From Aminobacter ciceronei (GTDB lineage: Bacteria; Pseudomonadota; Alphaproteobacteria; Rhizobiales; Rhizobiaceae), in the NCBI RefSeq assembly GCF_014138625.1, contig NZ_JACJHY010000011.1, positions 1 to 64,000 on the forward strand: a DNA stretch of 64,000 bases, given 5' to 3'. Shown piece after piece: positions 26,896-36,367 of this stretch (its first letter is position 1; each line of letters begins with the position of its first letter). Both the position numbers and the translations under genes were made by a program. The notes beneath the pieces are model-generated. The model did no database searches and had not been told where the DNA came from. It worked only from the letters and a program-made list of their open reading frames with translations.

Positions 26896-27159
26896 ATGAC
26901 ACTTGCCTTTCCCAACAGAAGCCGCAGTTATGACGCCGCGAGAAAAGCCATACGTTTCCTTGGATACGACGGCACGTTCGAAGTTCCGTTTTTCGTCGAG
27001 GTCCAGGCGCTCAAAGCCAGCCAGCCGGCGGTTGACAATGAAACGCGATATCTTGCCGCCTTCGATGCAGCTCGCATCTCAATCCAGGACGTCGCTCGTG
27101 AAGTCTATTCTCACGGCCGCAAGCGCCTGTATGTGCTGACCGCATACGACTTTAAGTGA
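26896..27159 (+). CDS. DUF1488 family protein
   Basis: 87 residues from ATG 26896, preceded by GGAG. LAFPNRSRSYDAARKAIRF and the ending GRKRLYVLTAYDF are the conserved blocks of the small DUF1488 proteins common in Rhizobiales; their function is unknown. A longer frame back to 26767 adds 43 residues with no family similarity and is rejected. A good intrinsic terminator follows the stop. No membrane segment or signal peptide is seen. Confidence 0.8.
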   Translation: MTLAFPNRSRSYDAARKAIRFLGYDGTFEVPFFVEVQALKASQPAVDNETRYLAAFDAARISIQDVAREVYSHGRKRLYVLTAYDFK

Positions 27160-27169
27160 CGCGCTCCCG

Positions 27170-27190
27170 GCCGGCCTGAGGTCGGCTTTT
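27170..27190 (+). terminator. intrinsic terminator of the DUF1488 gene
   Basis: Arms GCCGGCC (27170-27176) and GGTCGGC (27180-27186) pair with one G-U wobble around a TGA loop and run straight into TTTT. It lies 10 bases past the stop at 27159. Confidence 0.7.
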
Positions 27191-27219
27191 GTCGGAGCCG
27201 CCACAAGGACGGCTCCGAC
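27191..27219 (-). terminator. 10-bp stem hairpin beyond secDF
   Basis: GTCGGAGCCG (27191-27200) and CGGCTCCGAC (27210-27219) pair perfectly around a 9-base loop, 8 bases past the secDF stop. There is no T-run on the minus strand, so it may act as an RNA 3'-end stabiliser or Rho-linked end. Confidence 0.45.
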
Positions 27220-27227
27220 AGGGACAG

Positions 27228-29762
27228 CTAGGCCTTGGTTGCGGCAACCGCAGTCGATGGCTCGCGGCCTGCACTGCGGTGCTGCCACCAATCACCGAGC
27301 AGGAGCAGGATCGGTGCTGCGATGAAGATCGACGACGTCGTTGCGATGAACACGCCGAAGACCATCGGGACGGCGAAGTTCTCGACCGCGCTGCCGCCCC
27401 AGATCGCCATCGGCAGCATCGACAGCAGGATGGCGACGGAGGTGTAAATACAACGCGCGAACACCTGATTGATGCTCATGTCGATGATCTCGCGCAGCGG
27501 CATCTTCTTGTACAGGCGCAGGTTCTCACGCATGCGGTCATAGACAACCACCTTGTCGTTCACCGAATATCCGATGATGGTCAAAAGCGCGGCAATGGCC
27601 GTCAGGTTGAAGTCCAGCCCGAACAGCGCGAAGAAGCCGACCATCTTGGTGGTATCCAGCACCAGCGTGGCGATGGCGCCGATGGCAAAATTCCATTCGA
27701 AGCGCCACCAGATGTAGACCAGCATGGCAAGAGCTGCCAGCACCACCGCCATGATGCCGGACTGCGCCAGCTCGCCGCTGACCTTCGGTCCGACCACTTC
27801 GGTGCGTTCGAACTTCACGCTCGGGTCGAGCTTCTGCACCGCTGACTTGATGGTGTCGACGGCGGCGGTCTGTGCCGCCTCGCCGCCCTCCTGGCGCTGG
27901 ACACGGATCAGCACGTTGCCGTCGCTGCCGATCTGCTGCAGCGCCACCTCGCCGATGTTCAAGCCGCCCAGCGTGCTGCGCAGTTGCGCCAGGTCGGCCG
28001 GCGTCGACGTCGCGATCTCGACCTGGATGCCGCCCTTGAAGTCGATGCCGTAATTGAGACCCGGCTTGAAGAACAGGCCGATCGAGGCCAGCGACAGGAA
28101 GATCGACATGCCGATACCGAGATAACGCGCCTTCATGAACGAGATCGAGGTCTTTTCCGGGAAGAAGCGGACCAGCGGTTCGATGGTGATGGTCTTCAGG
28201 CGCCTGCGGCGAACGACTGCCGCCATCAGGATACGGGTCACCGAAACGGCGGTGAACATCGACAGGCAGGTGCCGAGGAACATGGTGATGGCGAAGCCAC
28301 GCACCGGACCGGAGCCGAACATGAACAGCAGGCCGGTGGCGATCAGCGATGTCACATTGGCGTCGACAATCGTCGAGTACGCGCGCTTGAAGCCGTTGTC
28401 CAAGGCGGCGAACGCGCTGAGCCCCTTCTTCGATTCCTCCCTGATGCGTTCATTGATCAGGATGTTGGCGTCGACGCCGAAGCCGATGCCGAGAATGATG
28501 CCTGCAATGCCAGGCAGAGTCAGCGTGCCGCCGATCAGCGTCAACACACCGAAGGTTAGGATCAGGTGCAGCAAGAGCGCGAAATTTGCGATCATGCCCC
28601 AGGTGCCATAGAGCGCCACCATGAACAGCACGACGGCCACGAAGCCGGCGATGCCGGTGTAGATGCCCATCTTGATGACGTCGCCGCCCAGGTCGGGACC
28701 GACGGTGCGCTCTTCGATGACGGTCAGCGGTGCCGGCAGCGCGCCGGCGCGCAGCAGCGCCGACAGCGTCACGGTATCTTCAACGCTGAAGCTGCCGCTG
28801 ATCTGGCCGGAACCGCCGGTGATCGGTTCGCGGATGTTTGGCGCCGACAGCACCTTGCCGTCGAGCACGATGGCGAATGGCTTGCCGACATTGGCGGCGG
28901 TGATCTCGGCGAACTGGCGCGCGCCGACGCTGTCGAAGCGGAACGAAACGAGCGGTTCCTGAGTGCGCTGGTCAAAGCCGGCGCGCGCATCGGTGAGGCG
29001 TGCGCCATCGAGTGCTACACGGTCCTCGACGGGATATTGTGCGCCGGACTTGGCGTCGGGCAGCATGGTGACGCCACGCGGCAACGGTTCGCCATTGGCG
29101 ACATTGGCCACCATGTGGAACGTCATCTTGGCGGTGCTGCCAAGCAGCTCACGCAAACGGGTCGGATCCTGCAGGCCGGGTAGCTGGACGAGCATGCGGT
29201 CGCTGCCGACCCGCTGGATCGTCGGCTCGGCAACGCCGACCTGGTCGACACGCTGGCGCACGATCTCGAGGCTCTGCTGAAGGGCTGCGTCGAGCTTGTC
29301 GCGCTGGCCAGCCTCGGTCAGCGCGACCTTGATCTGCTTGTCGGCAGTGGTGACCTCGATGTCCGGCTTGCCGCCGCCAAGGCCGAGGCCGCCACTGACG
29401 GGAACAGCCAGTGCCTGCAGCGTTGCCAGCGCCTTTGCGCGCTGCGCATCGTCGGCGATGTTGACGACAATGGCATCACCGGCAAGCCGCGCCGCGGATG
29501 CGTTGATGCGCTCCTTGCGCAGGGCGCCGCGCACATCGTCGAGCAGCGAGCGCAGGCGGTCTGTCTTCAGTGCCGCCGCATCGACTTCAAGCACCAGGTG
29601 CGAGCCGCCCTGGAGATCGAGGCCGAGCGTGACCTGCTGTTTCGGGAACCAGCTTGGCAATGCCGCCAGTTGCTTGGCGGTCAGAACGTTGGGAAGCGCG
29701 GCAATGATGCCGGCCAGAATGATGATGGTGTATGTCCACACCACCCATCGGGAGGTCCGCAT
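27228..29762 (-). CDS. secDF: fused protein translocase subunit SecDF
   Basis: 844 residues. The start ATG 29762 gives MRTSRWVVWTYTIIILAG, a first membrane helix, and is preceded by CAGGATAG; upstream extension is basic and unlike the family. The SecD half (to about 510) has LGLDLQGGSHLVLEVD, the large periplasmic domain and IILGIGFGVDANILI. The SecF half (from about 535) has LNYGIDFKGGIQVEI and IIGYSVNDKVVVYDRMREN. The fused chain uses the proton-motive force to pull secreted proteins out of the SecYEG channel. Fusion of SecD and SecF is normal in many Rhizobiales. The yajC gene, often just upstream, is not here. Confidence 0.95.
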   Translation of the reverse strand: MRTSRWVVWTYTIIILAGIIAALPNVLTAKQLAALPSWFPKQQVTLGLDLQGGSHLVLEVDAAALKTDRLRSLLDDVRGALRKERINASAARLAGDAIVVNIADDAQRAKALATLQALAVPVSGGLGLGGGKPDIEVTTADKQIKVALTEAGQRDKLDAALQQSLEIVRQRVDQVGVAEPTIQRVGSDRMLVQLPGLQDPTRLRELLGSTAKMTFHMVANVANGEPLPRGVTMLPDAKSGAQYPVEDRVALDGARLTDARAGFDQRTQEPLVSFRFDSVGARQFAEITAANVGKPFAIVLDGKVLSAPNIREPITGGSGQISGSFSVEDTVTLSALLRAGALPAPLTVIEERTVGPDLGGDVIKMGIYTGIAGFVAVVLFMVALYGTWGMIANFALLLHLILTFGVLTLIGGTLTLPGIAGIILGIGFGVDANILINERIREESKKGLSAFAALDNGFKRAYSTIVDANVTSLIATGLLFMFGSGPVRGFAITMFLGTCLSMFTAVSVTRILMAAVVRRRRLKTITIEPLVRFFPEKTSISFMKARYLGIGMSIFLSLASIGLFFKPGLNYGIDFKGGIQVEIATSTPADLAQLRSTLGGLNIGEVALQQIGSDGNVLIRVQRQEGGEAAQTAAVDTIKSAVQKLDPSVKFERTEVVGPKVSGELAQSGIMAVVLAALAMLVYIWWRFEWNFAIGAIATLVLDTTKMVGFFALFGLDFNLTAIAALLTIIGYSVNDKVVVYDRMRENLRLYKKMPLREIIDMSINQVFARCIYTSVAILLSMLPMAIWGGSAVENFAVPMVFGVFIATTSSIFIAAPILLLLGDWWQHRSAGREPSTAVAATKA

Positions 29763-29861
29763 ATGATCTATCCTGCAAAGGCCGTCGCCGCGGCGTCGGG
29801 ACGCGCGGACGACGGCTGTTCGTTCAGCGGCGCGGCGTCGGGCCGCACCATTCACAAATGG

Positions 29862-30242
29862 TCAGGAGATTGCTGGCGGCGCGCGAGCGCCATAGGTCGG
29901 CCCAGACGGCAAGACATCCGTCTGCAAGACGAGATCGGCCTGCGGACGGGCAATGGCCATCGCAAGCGTGTCCATCCTTGAAGGGATGATTGCCGACTTG
30001 CCGTCATCGTGCTGCGGCATCGCCTTGACGCTACGCCAATCGACGACGACGAACGATCGTTCTGGAATGGCGGGGCCGCCATGCCGTCCGCGGGCGTCCA
30101 CCTGACCCGAAGCGGGCTCTGTGGCACCCGATGCCTGAGGCAGGCTGTCGACCAGCGATCCGCCAAGCATCACCGCCAAGCACAGCAGCATGGCCGGCAA
30201 AAAGCCGGTCGCAAGCGGTCTATATGCCTTGGTCTGGTGCAT
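29862..30242 (-). CDS. small hypothetical protein with N-terminal membrane segment
   Basis: 126 residues from ATG 30242. A hydrophobic stretch FLPAMLLCLAVMLGGSLV at about 14-31 suggests a signal anchor or signal peptide. The rest is polar and Pro/Ala-rich, with a moderately conserved-looking FVVVDWRSVKAMP block. No known domain is recognised. It sits between the response regulator and secDF on the same strand. The frame is open and codon use is acceptable, but there is no strong ribosome-binding site, so it is a likely but not certain gene. Confidence 0.5.
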   Translation of the reverse strand: MHQTKAYRPLATGFLPAMLLCLAVMLGGSLVDSLPQASGATEPASGQVDARGRHGGPAIPERSFVVVDWRSVKAMPQHDDGKSAIIPSRMDTLAMAIARPQADLVLQTDVLPSGPTYGARAPPAIS

Positions 30243-30380
30243 CAGGCGGTGGCGCGGTCCGTGATCTCTGGGGCTGAATTGCCCAAGAAGCCTCCCAGTA
30301 CGGCATTTTGATGGATACGCCAAGCAAGTCTCGCTGCCTGAGGCGAGCACACCGGTGCAAACGCAGGGCCTGTTGCCTGA

Positions 30381-31085
30381 TCAGGCGTAGAGATAGCCGA
30401 CCCCGCGAATGGTCTTGATCACCTCGGGCTTTGTCGGGTCAGTCTCGATTTTCTTGCGCAGCCGCGAAATTCGGATGTCGATGCTGCGGTCGAACGGATC
30501 CCAGCCCCGATCATGCGCAAGTTCGAGCAACTGGTCACGGTTGAGTATCCGCCCACGGTTCTCTGCGAACACTTTGAGCAGCCGGAACTCCATCGGGGTG
30601 ATCGCAATATCAAGGCCGTCGGCGTCGAACAGCTTGCGCTGCTCAAGGTCCAATCGACAGTGGCCGAACTGGGCGCTCTGGGGCCCGAGGGCATTTTCTG
30701 CAACACGATCCCTGCCCGTTGTCCTGCGCAGCACGGCCTTCACCCGCGCCAGCAGTTCGCGCAGGTCGACCGGCTTGCCGATATAATCGTCGGCACCGAT
30801 CTCGAGACCGACGACCCGGTCGATGATCTCGGCCGAGCCCGTCAGCATGATGATCGCCACCTCGGAATGCTCGCGCAGGTAGCGCGCCAGCGAGAGGCCG
30901 TCTTCGCCGGGCATGCGGATATCGAGGATCACGACATCGACGGGCTGGCTCTCGACGATCTGGCGCAAGGCCGGCCCGGCATCGGCTGTCGTCACGGCAT
31001 AGCCGTGGCGTTCCAGATATTCCGCGACCATGTCGCGGACATCGGGCTCGTCATCGCAAACGACGATCTGCGAAATGGCAGTCAC
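30381..31085 (-). CDS. OmpR-family two-component response regulator
   Basis: 234 residues. The receiver domain has D11-D12, the phosphorylated D55 (VVILDIRMPGEDG), T82 and K104 (YIGKPVD). The C-terminal winged helix (ITPMEFRLLKVFAENRGRILNRDQLLE and GWDPFDRSIDIRISRLRKK) is the OmpR/PhoB DNA-binding type ending in TIRGVGYLYA. The gene starts 65 bases after the end of the hybrid kinase gene, so they form a pair. I infer that it binds the GAAAC-containing repeats found upstream of the kinase and the facing genes; the sequence does not prove this. Confidence 0.93.
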   Translation of the reverse strand: MTAISQIVVCDDEPDVRDMVAEYLERHGYAVTTADAGPALRQIVESQPVDVVILDIRMPGEDGLSLARYLREHSEVAIIMLTGSAEIIDRVVGLEIGADDYIGKPVDLRELLARVKAVLRRTTGRDRVAENALGPQSAQFGHCRLDLEQRKLFDADGLDIAITPMEFRLLKVFAENRGRILNRDQLLELAHDRGWDPFDRSIDIRISRLRKKIETDPTKPEVIKTIRGVGYLYA

Positions 31086-31150
31086 CGGGTCCTCACCTCG
31101 ACTGGAAAACTACCTCGCTTCGGCGAGGGCGGCAAATCAAACGACATCCC

Positions 31151-34105
31151 TCACACCTGCCTGACGACCAGGCCTGAAACAAACCGGCGCAGTTCGATCG
31201 GCTTCACCGGCTTTTCCAGATAGGGCCGCTTGGTGGCGCGCAGGAACACCTGCGCGTCGGGGCTGATCGTGTCGCCGGTCAGGAAGGCGAGCCTGTCGAC
31301 TTCGGCCGGGTGGTAGTCGGCGATGTAGTTGTAGAGCCGCCGGCCATCCATGCTCGGCATCTTCAGGTCGCTCAGGATGACGGCAAACGTCCGCTTCCTG
31401 AGCTGTGTCAGAGCCTCTTCGCCCGAGCGCGCGACGACGACAGTGAAGCCGTCGCGCATCAGGACCTCGGCGATCAGGTCGGCAACCTCCCGCTCGTCGT
31501 CCACCACCAGGCATGAAAGCCCTGCCGAGTTCTTCGGCTCGTCGTCTGAAGGTCCTGATGTTTCGACGAACCGGTCGGAAGCCGGCAGCGAGACGACAAA
31601 GGTCGAGCCGCCGCCAGGCATGGTCTCGACCTCGATCGTTCCCTGATGGGCCTGGATAATGCGATGGCAGAAGGACAGGCCGATGCCCGTGCCGGCGCCT
31701 ACCTCCTTGGTGGTGAAGAACGGCTCGAAGATGCGCGGCAGGATTTCTTCCGCAATCCCGGGGCCAGTATCGGTGACACTAATGGTGATGTTGCCGCATT
31801 CCGGATGCCGTCCCGTGGCAACGAGTATCTTCCTTGACCCCTCCCAATGGTGGAGCGCGTGCTCGGCATTGACCAGCAGGTTGATCAGCACCTGGCTGAG
31901 CTGATCGGGGTCACCCCAGATCGCCGGCAGATCCGGCTCAAGATCGAACATGAGCTGGATGTCGGAAGACCGGATCGAATAGTTGACCACTTCGAGAGCT
32001 GCCGAAACAACCTCGTCTATCGACACATTCGTGGCGCGCGTCGGCTGCTGCCTGGCCATTGCCAGGAAGGTCTTGACGATACGGGCGCAGCGTTCCGCTG
32101 CCTTGCTGATCTTGTCGGCTCGCTCGACCGTCTTAGCGTCGACCGATGTTTCCTTCAGCGTCAGCGACATGCCGAGCACCACCGACAGCGGATTGTTCAG
32201 CTCATGGGCAACGCCGGCCAGTAACCCGCCGAGAGCCGACAGCTTCTCGTTCTGGTGCAGCTTCTCGCGCTGGTGCTCGACCTGCTTCTGCAACTCGATG
32301 CGGTCGCTCAGGTCGTGCGTATGGGAGACGATGACCTGCTCGCCATGGAAATCGATCAGTCGCGACGAGATCGAGCACCAGAATGTCTGGCCGTCGCTGC
32401 GCTTGAGCTGTGTTTCGAATTCATCGACAGCGCCATCACGCAGCAGGCGTTCGATATATTCGTCGCGATGCGCCTGACTGGCGAAGTGGTCGAGCGCGCC
32501 AACGACATCGCCCAGCAACCTCGTCGTCGCCGGGCTGCTGTAGAGCTGCTTGCCGTCGTGGGCGCGAGTCATCTGGATGCTGACGGGGCTGGCCTCGAGG
32601 ACCCTGCGCACGAGGTCGTCTGCTTCCTTGGCCGCCAGTTCAGCTCGCTTGCGCTCGGTTATGTCGAGGCGGGTGACGACGAAGCCGCCCTCCCGTGTCG
32701 GGCTGTTCGAAACGAAAAACCAGCCGCCGTCTGCATGCTGGAACTCCTGCTGGCGGTACTCGCGCCGATCCCTCGCCCGCTCGGCCAACCACTCGTCGAT
32801 CTTGTCGCCGGGAACACGGAACTGGCTGCGTTCAGCAGTCACCCGCAGGAAGTCGAACCAGTTCACCCCGGGGACCAGCACGTCGGCGCATATGGCATGC
32901 ATCTTCCGATACTGGCTGTTGGCCAAGACAAGGCAATCGTCCTTGTCATAAAGCGCGAACCCTTCGGCCAGCGACTCGATCGCGTCGGTCAGGCGGTTGT
33001 TTGCCTGGCGCGTCTGTTGCTGCGCCATGATCATGGCGTTGATGTTCGTGGCGTTGGAAACGATCACCTTCTTGCCCTGGAAGTCGATCAGCCGCGCCGA
33101 GAGCGAGCCCCAGAAAATGGTGTCGTCGGAACAGTATTGCCGCACACGGAAGTCGTCGATGCTGCCCTTGTCCAGCAGGGTGCTGACCAGAATTTCCCGG
33201 TCGGCCGGGTTGACATAATAGTCAGCGATGTGAGGGCGATCGCCGTAGAGTTCCCGGCTGGCGGGATTGGCATAGAGCGTCTCGCCTTCGATCGTCGACA
33301 TGCGTGTCGGCGACGGGCAAGCGTCGAGCACCCGTTGCATCAGCGATGTCGCCTCGCGTTCCGCTGCTTCGGCTTTCTTGCGCTCGGTGATGTCGAGCAC
33401 GCCGATGACCAGCGACGGGCGCGAACGAAAGACGCTCCGCCGCCAGTTCGTCGAGCACCAGACATTTGAGCCATCTTCACGCTGCATCTCAATCTCGCAA
33501 TCGCGCAAGATGTCGTTGCCGTGGACATGGCGACAGGCCTGATCGAATTCGTCCGGGTTCACAAAATGGTCGGTGAGGCGCTGTTGCTGTTGCGGCTGCC
33601 ATTTGCGGCCAAGCAGGTGCGACCCGTCGAGGCTCTCATAAAGGATCTGTTTGCTTTCTTCGTCGACGACCCAGACCGGCAGCGGATGGCTGTCGGTGAT
33701 ACAACGGAAGATCTCGGCGCTGTTGAGATGTGCGATCTGGGCCAGCTTCATTTCGGTGATGTCGGTGCTGATCAGCGCGATGCCGGTGCCAAGGCGGGGG
33801 TGGCTCGTCAGCAGTTTCCAGGCGCCGTCGAAGGTTTGCGCCTCGATCGGCGGCACGTTCGGCTGCCGCCAGCGCAACGCGGCGCGCCGAACGAAGTCAT
33901 CGGTCTGTTCCACAACAAGACCATCGAAGCTTGCAAACTGACGAAGCACCCGGGCGACCGCTGCGAGGACATCCATCGGCGGCTGCTCACCGCGCGGCTG
34001 GGCAATGCCGCCGAAAATCTCGGCATTGGCGTCGACAAGCATGTCGTCGCTGTCGAAAAGCGCGTAGCCCGTCCGAACATTCACCGCCGGATCGCCAGCT
34101 CGCAT
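31151..34105 (-). CDS. PAS-containing hybrid sensor histidine kinase with C-terminal receiver
   Basis: 984 residues from ATG 34105, picked for its GAGGAGACGATC ribosome-binding site. About four or five PAS-type repeats fill the first 600 residues (recurrent ERKRAE linkers, [23 protein letters not shown]). The HisKA H-box is [15 protein letters not shown], near 631; the ATPase domain has [29 protein letters not shown] and [13 protein letters not shown] receiver domain spans about 865-984 ([25 protein letters not shown]). No membrane helix is visible, so it senses a cytoplasmic signal through its PAS domains. An inverted repeat GTTTCGA/TCGAAAC lies 72 bases upstream of the start. Confidence 0.92.
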   Translation of the reverse strand: MRAGDPAVNVRTGYALFDSDDMLVDANAEIFGGIAQPRGEQPPMDVLAAVARVLRQFASFDGLVVEQTDDFVRRAALRWRQPNVPPIEAQTFDGAWKLLTSHPRLGTGIALISTDITEMKLAQIAHLNSAEIFRCITDSHPLPVWVVDEESKQILYESLDGSHLLGRKWQPQQQQRLTDHFVNPDEFDQACRHVHGNDILRDCEIEMQREDGSNVWCSTNWRRSVFRSRPSLVIGVLDITERKKAEAAEREATSLMQRVLDACPSPTRMSTIEGETLYANPASRELYGDRPHIADYYVNPADREILVSTLLDKGSIDDFRVRQYCSDDTIFWGSLSARLIDFQGKKVIVSNATNINAMIMAQQQTRQANNRLTDAIESLAEGFALYDKDDCLVLANSQYRKMHAICADVLVPGVNWFDFLRVTAERSQFRVPGDKIDEWLAERARDRREYRQQEFQHADGGWFFVSNSPTREGGFVVTRLDITERKRAELAAKEADDLVRRVLEASPVSIQMTRAHDGKQLYSSPATTRLLGDVVGALDHFASQAHRDEYIERLLRDGAVDEFETQLKRSDGQTFWCSISSRLIDFHGEQVIVSHTHDLSDRIELQKQVEHQREKLHQNEKLSALGGLLAGVAHELNNPLSVVLGMSLTLKETSVDAKTVERADKISKAAERCARIVKTFLAMARQQPTRATNVSIDEVVSAALEVVNYSIRSSDIQLMFDLEPDLPAIWGDPDQLSQVLINLLVNAEHALHHWEGSRKILVATGRHPECGNITISVTDTGPGIAEEILPRIFEPFFTTKEVGAGTGIGLSFCHRIIQAHQGTIEVETMPGGGSTFVVSLPASDRFVETSGPSDDEPKNSAGLSCLVVDDEREVADLIAEVLMRDGFTVVVARSGEEALTQLRKRTFAVILSDLKMPSMDGRRLYNYIADYHPAEVDRLAFLTGDTISPDAQVFLRATKRPYLEKPVKPIELRRFVSGLVVRQV

Positions 34106-34176
34106 GATCGTCTCCTCAATCCTGAGCGCCGCCACATCACGGCGGCGTGAGCGCGGCGGATGATTACAAGCCCTCT

Positions 34177-34197
34177 GTTTCGATATGAGGTCGAAAC
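34177..34197. promoter_or_regulatory. inverted repeat GTTTCGA-N7-TCGAAAC upstream of the hybrid kinase gene
   Basis: Perfect 7-bp arms with a 7-base spacer, in the divergent region 34106-34457. The half-site TCGAAAC recurs in the composite motifs at 34254, 34834 and 36368. It is a candidate autoregulation site of the kinase/regulator pair. Confidence 0.5.
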
Positions 34198-34253
34198 TCA
34201 CTCACTTTGTTTCAATTATTTCGGCCTGGGAGCCATTTTCGCGCAATCGCGCG

Positions 34254-34297
34254 AACAAACGAAACCTTTTCCCCCAGATCAGAAAAAGCGTCGAAAC
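34254..34297 (+). promoter_or_regulatory. composite GAAAC motif, copy A
   Basis: AACAAACGAAAC at 34254-34265 and TCGAAACAGG at 34291-34300, with 26 bases between AACGAAAC and CGAAAC. The same two-part arrangement occurs upstream of the DUF1127 gene and the DUF1344 gene. It lies between the kinase gene and the small secreted-protein gene at 34458, so it could serve either direction. Confidence 0.5.
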
Positions 34298-34457
34298 AGG
34301 CCTGAGCTAACTTCCGCCATGTCGACTTCGTTGGGTCGGCTCCGGCATGCGGAAGCATCCAGTCTATCAAAAACCCACGGGATGTTGATAGGCGGCCCAT
34401 CCGCAGGCGAGGCGCCCGGCAAGGTCGAGAACGCGAACGTCCCCAAGGAGACATGAG

Positions 34458-34823
34458 ATGCGATCGACCATTCTAGCCTTTTGCGCTGTTCTGCCGACCT
34501 TCGGCATGGCGCATGCTTTCGACATCGCTTCCACCTTTCAATTCCCACCCGCCGGGATGATGTCGTCACTGCACGACCCTGCTAACGCAACGTCCCCGCG
34601 GATCGTGAAGAAGCAGCGAACCGACGTCTATTCACGCGTGTCGCTGGGCGCGACACCAGGGCGGCTCACGTCGCGCCGCCTGTTCAGCGGCCTGCCACTG
34701 TCAGCAACGGGCGACAACGGACACAGCTCGATCGGGCTTTCGTCAGCAGCTTCGATGGCGGTTGGCGTCCCTGCTCGCCCGGGCAGCCGTCATGCGCCCT
34801 GTGGCAACCCGCAGATCGACTAA
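34458..34823 (+). CDS. small hypothetical exported protein
   Basis: 121 residues. AAGGAG lies 8 bases before the ATG. The N-terminus STILAFCAVLPTFGMAHA has the form of a signal peptide cleaved after AHA. The mature part has no recognised domain and is rich in Ser, Arg and Pro. It is the first gene facing the kinase and has the GAAAC motif about 160 bases upstream. Coding nature is supported by the ribosome-binding site and signal sequence, but not by any family match. Confidence 0.55.
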   Translation: MRSTILAFCAVLPTFGMAHAFDIASTFQFPPAGMMSSLHDPANATSPRIVKKQRTDVYSRVSLGATPGRLTSRRLFSGLPLSATGDNGHSSIGLSSAASMAVGVPARPGSRHAPCGNPQID

Positions 34824-34833
34824 ACATCGCCAC

Positions 34834-34880
34834 TGAAACAAACGAAACACTTCTCCCGATGCCGGGAACATGCCCGAAAC
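34834..34880 (+). promoter_or_regulatory. composite GAAAC motif, copy B
   Basis: TGAAACAAACGAAACAC at 34834-34850 followed 26 bases later by CGAAACAGG at 34875. The first block and its flanks are identical over 21 bases to copy C at 36366-36386. It ends 56 bases before the DUF1127 start codon, a spacing suited to an activator site. Confidence 0.55.
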
Positions 34881-34936
34881 AGGAGAGGTCTAGATCAGTA
34901 TCGCCGACTAGGCACAGCTCAAAGGAGTTCCAGGAC

Positions 34937-35176
34937 ATGACTACCCTGACCATCCGATCACCCGCCGCCGGCCTCGTTTCGTCGCTGGCTTCGCGGATCG
35001 CGGCCGCCCATCGGACATTCTGGCTGCATCGCGCCCATCGCCGCGCGGTGTGGAACCTTGGGGAACTTGACGACTACCTGCTCAAGGACATCGGCGTGGC
35101 CCGCTCTGAAATCCAGTCGCTTGTCAGCGATCCATCCGGTGACCGGAAGCGCGGCCATGAACACGATGTGGAATAG
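34937..35176 (+). CDS. DUF1127 family small protein
   Basis: 79 residues behind AAAGGAG. The C-terminal half WNLGELDDYLLKDIGVARSEI is the DUF1127 signature; the N-terminal half is basic with HRTFWLHRAHRRAVW. In alphaproteobacteria such Arg-rich small proteins have been linked to RNA turnover and phosphate or carbon stress responses; the role here is unknown. It overlaps the start of the next gene by 20 bases, so the two are co-transcribed, and copy B of the GAAAC motif lies just upstream. Confidence 0.85.
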   Translation: MTTLTIRSPAAGLVSSLASRIAAAHRTFWLHRAHRRAVWNLGELDDYLLKDIGVARSEIQSLVSDPSGDRKRGHEHDVE

Positions 35177-36035
35177 CGCCAGTTGGAAGTCCGATCCCGG
35201 CGACGTCTGCCGGCCCGTGCTCAGCGAGGCTGTGTTCTCCCCACCCGTACTCGCGTTGCATGGCTCCACGAATACGGGTGGGCTGTGGCAAGGCACCGCG
35301 GACTACCTGCGCGGCCGCCACCGGCTAATCGCGCCTGATCTGTCCTGTCACTGCAGCAGATGGACAGCCCTTGGTATCCCCGCTGTTGCGGGCGCTCTTC
35401 TTGGCGCGATGTCGGAGCCGATGCACCTTGTCGGACATGGGCATGGTGCGGCAGTGGCGCTGGAGATCGCGCTGATGCGACCGGAACTGGTCAAAAGCCT
35501 GACGCTGATCGAGCCCGCACTGTTCCATCTGCTGCGCGCCGGGGCTCCGTCGGATCTGGCCTTGTTCGCCGAGCTTGCCGGCATGGCCGAGAAACTGGCG
35601 ACAACAGCACGTGCCTCCGGCCCGTCAGCCGGCATGCGCGCCTATATCGACTTCTGGCATGGCGCAGGCGCCTGGCGCCGGACCAGCGAAGGCCTTCGGC
35701 AAGAGCTCGTGCGCCATGCCGAGCAAGCGGGCCGTGATCTCGCAACCGCACTTGCCGCAACCTGGCCGGCGAACCGCTGTCGCGCGCTCGGTTGCCCGAC
35801 GCTTGCGGTGATGGCGCTGGACAGCCCTGTCTTGAGTTTGCGCGTCACCGAAATGGTCGCCGAGGCTATTCCAGGCGCCAGGCTTGCCATCGTTCCCGAT
35901 GCCGGACATATGGCGCTGCTGACCGCCCCCCACATCGTCAATCCGATGATCGCAGCGCATCTGCGCGCCGCCGACGGAGTGCGCACGGCCCGCAAGTCGC
36001 GGCTTTCAACGACGGCACCCTCCCGTTCGATCTGA
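35157..36035 (+). CDS. alpha/beta-hydrolase fold protein with altered nucleophile
   Basis: 292 residues from ATG 35157. VLALHGSTNTGGLW carries the HG oxyanion motif, and MHLVGHGHGAAVALEIAL at about 90-107 is the nucleophile elbow. The usual G-x-S-x-G reads GHGHG, so the catalytic Ser is replaced by Gly95. The late VPDAGHMALL keeps the catalytic His. The fold is clear but ordinary serine hydrolase activity is doubtful; it may be a binding or regulatory protein, or use a different chemistry. It overlaps the DUF1127 gene and is followed by a hairpin at the stop codon. Confidence 0.8.
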   Translation: MNTMWNSASWKSDPGDVCRPVLSEAVFSPPVLALHGSTNTGGLWQGTADYLRGRHRLIAPDLSCHCSRWTALGIPAVAGALLGAMSEPMHLVGHGHGAAVALEIALMRPELVKSLTLIEPALFHLLRAGAPSDLALFAELAGMAEKLATTARASGPSAGMRAYIDFWHGAGAWRRTSEGLRQELVRHAEQAGRDLATALAATWPANRCRALGCPTLAVMALDSPVLSLRVTEMVAEAIPGARLAIVPDAGHMALLTAPHIVNPMIAAHLRAADGVRTARKSRLSTTAPSRSI

Positions 36036-36055
36036 CCGGCCGGCGCTTGCCGGTC
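36034..36055 (+). terminator. hairpin at the end of the alpha/beta-hydrolase gene
   Basis: GACCGGC (36034-36040) and GCCGGTC (36049-36055) pair around an 8-base loop, beginning within the stop codon. A moderately T-rich stretch follows (GGTGCGTTTGCGTTTT). Probable terminator of the DUF1127 and hydrolase transcript. Confidence 0.5.
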
Positions 36056-36367
36056 GGTGCGTTTGCGTTTTCCCGTCCGAACTGCGGGAGCGCATCCAGC
36101 GCCACGAAGCACGGTCAAACCTCGCCGCTTTCGCCCTCCCCTTTCCATCGCGTTGCCGTTGGCTCGACAGAGCGAGACTGCCCCTCGCGCCCTGGCTGCC
36201 GTCATTCCGACAGTCGCCTGCCCCCATCAGCCCTCGCCAAGCCCGATCGTCGCGCGCTGGTGTCTGGTCACAGGCCGTCGTCGTCCCCACACGATCGCTG
36301 TTCAAGCAGAACACGCCTGCCCTTTCCAGCCGGCAAGCAGCGTTTTGTTTCGCTTACCGGCGGCGAC
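36056..36367. other. intergenic region before the DUF1344 gene
   Basis: No gene is supported. A short Cys-poor frame from 35792 runs through but overlaps the hydrolase gene and shows no family. The GAAAC motif copy C begins at its right end, so this stretch is mainly spacer and promoter DNA. Confidence 0.4.
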
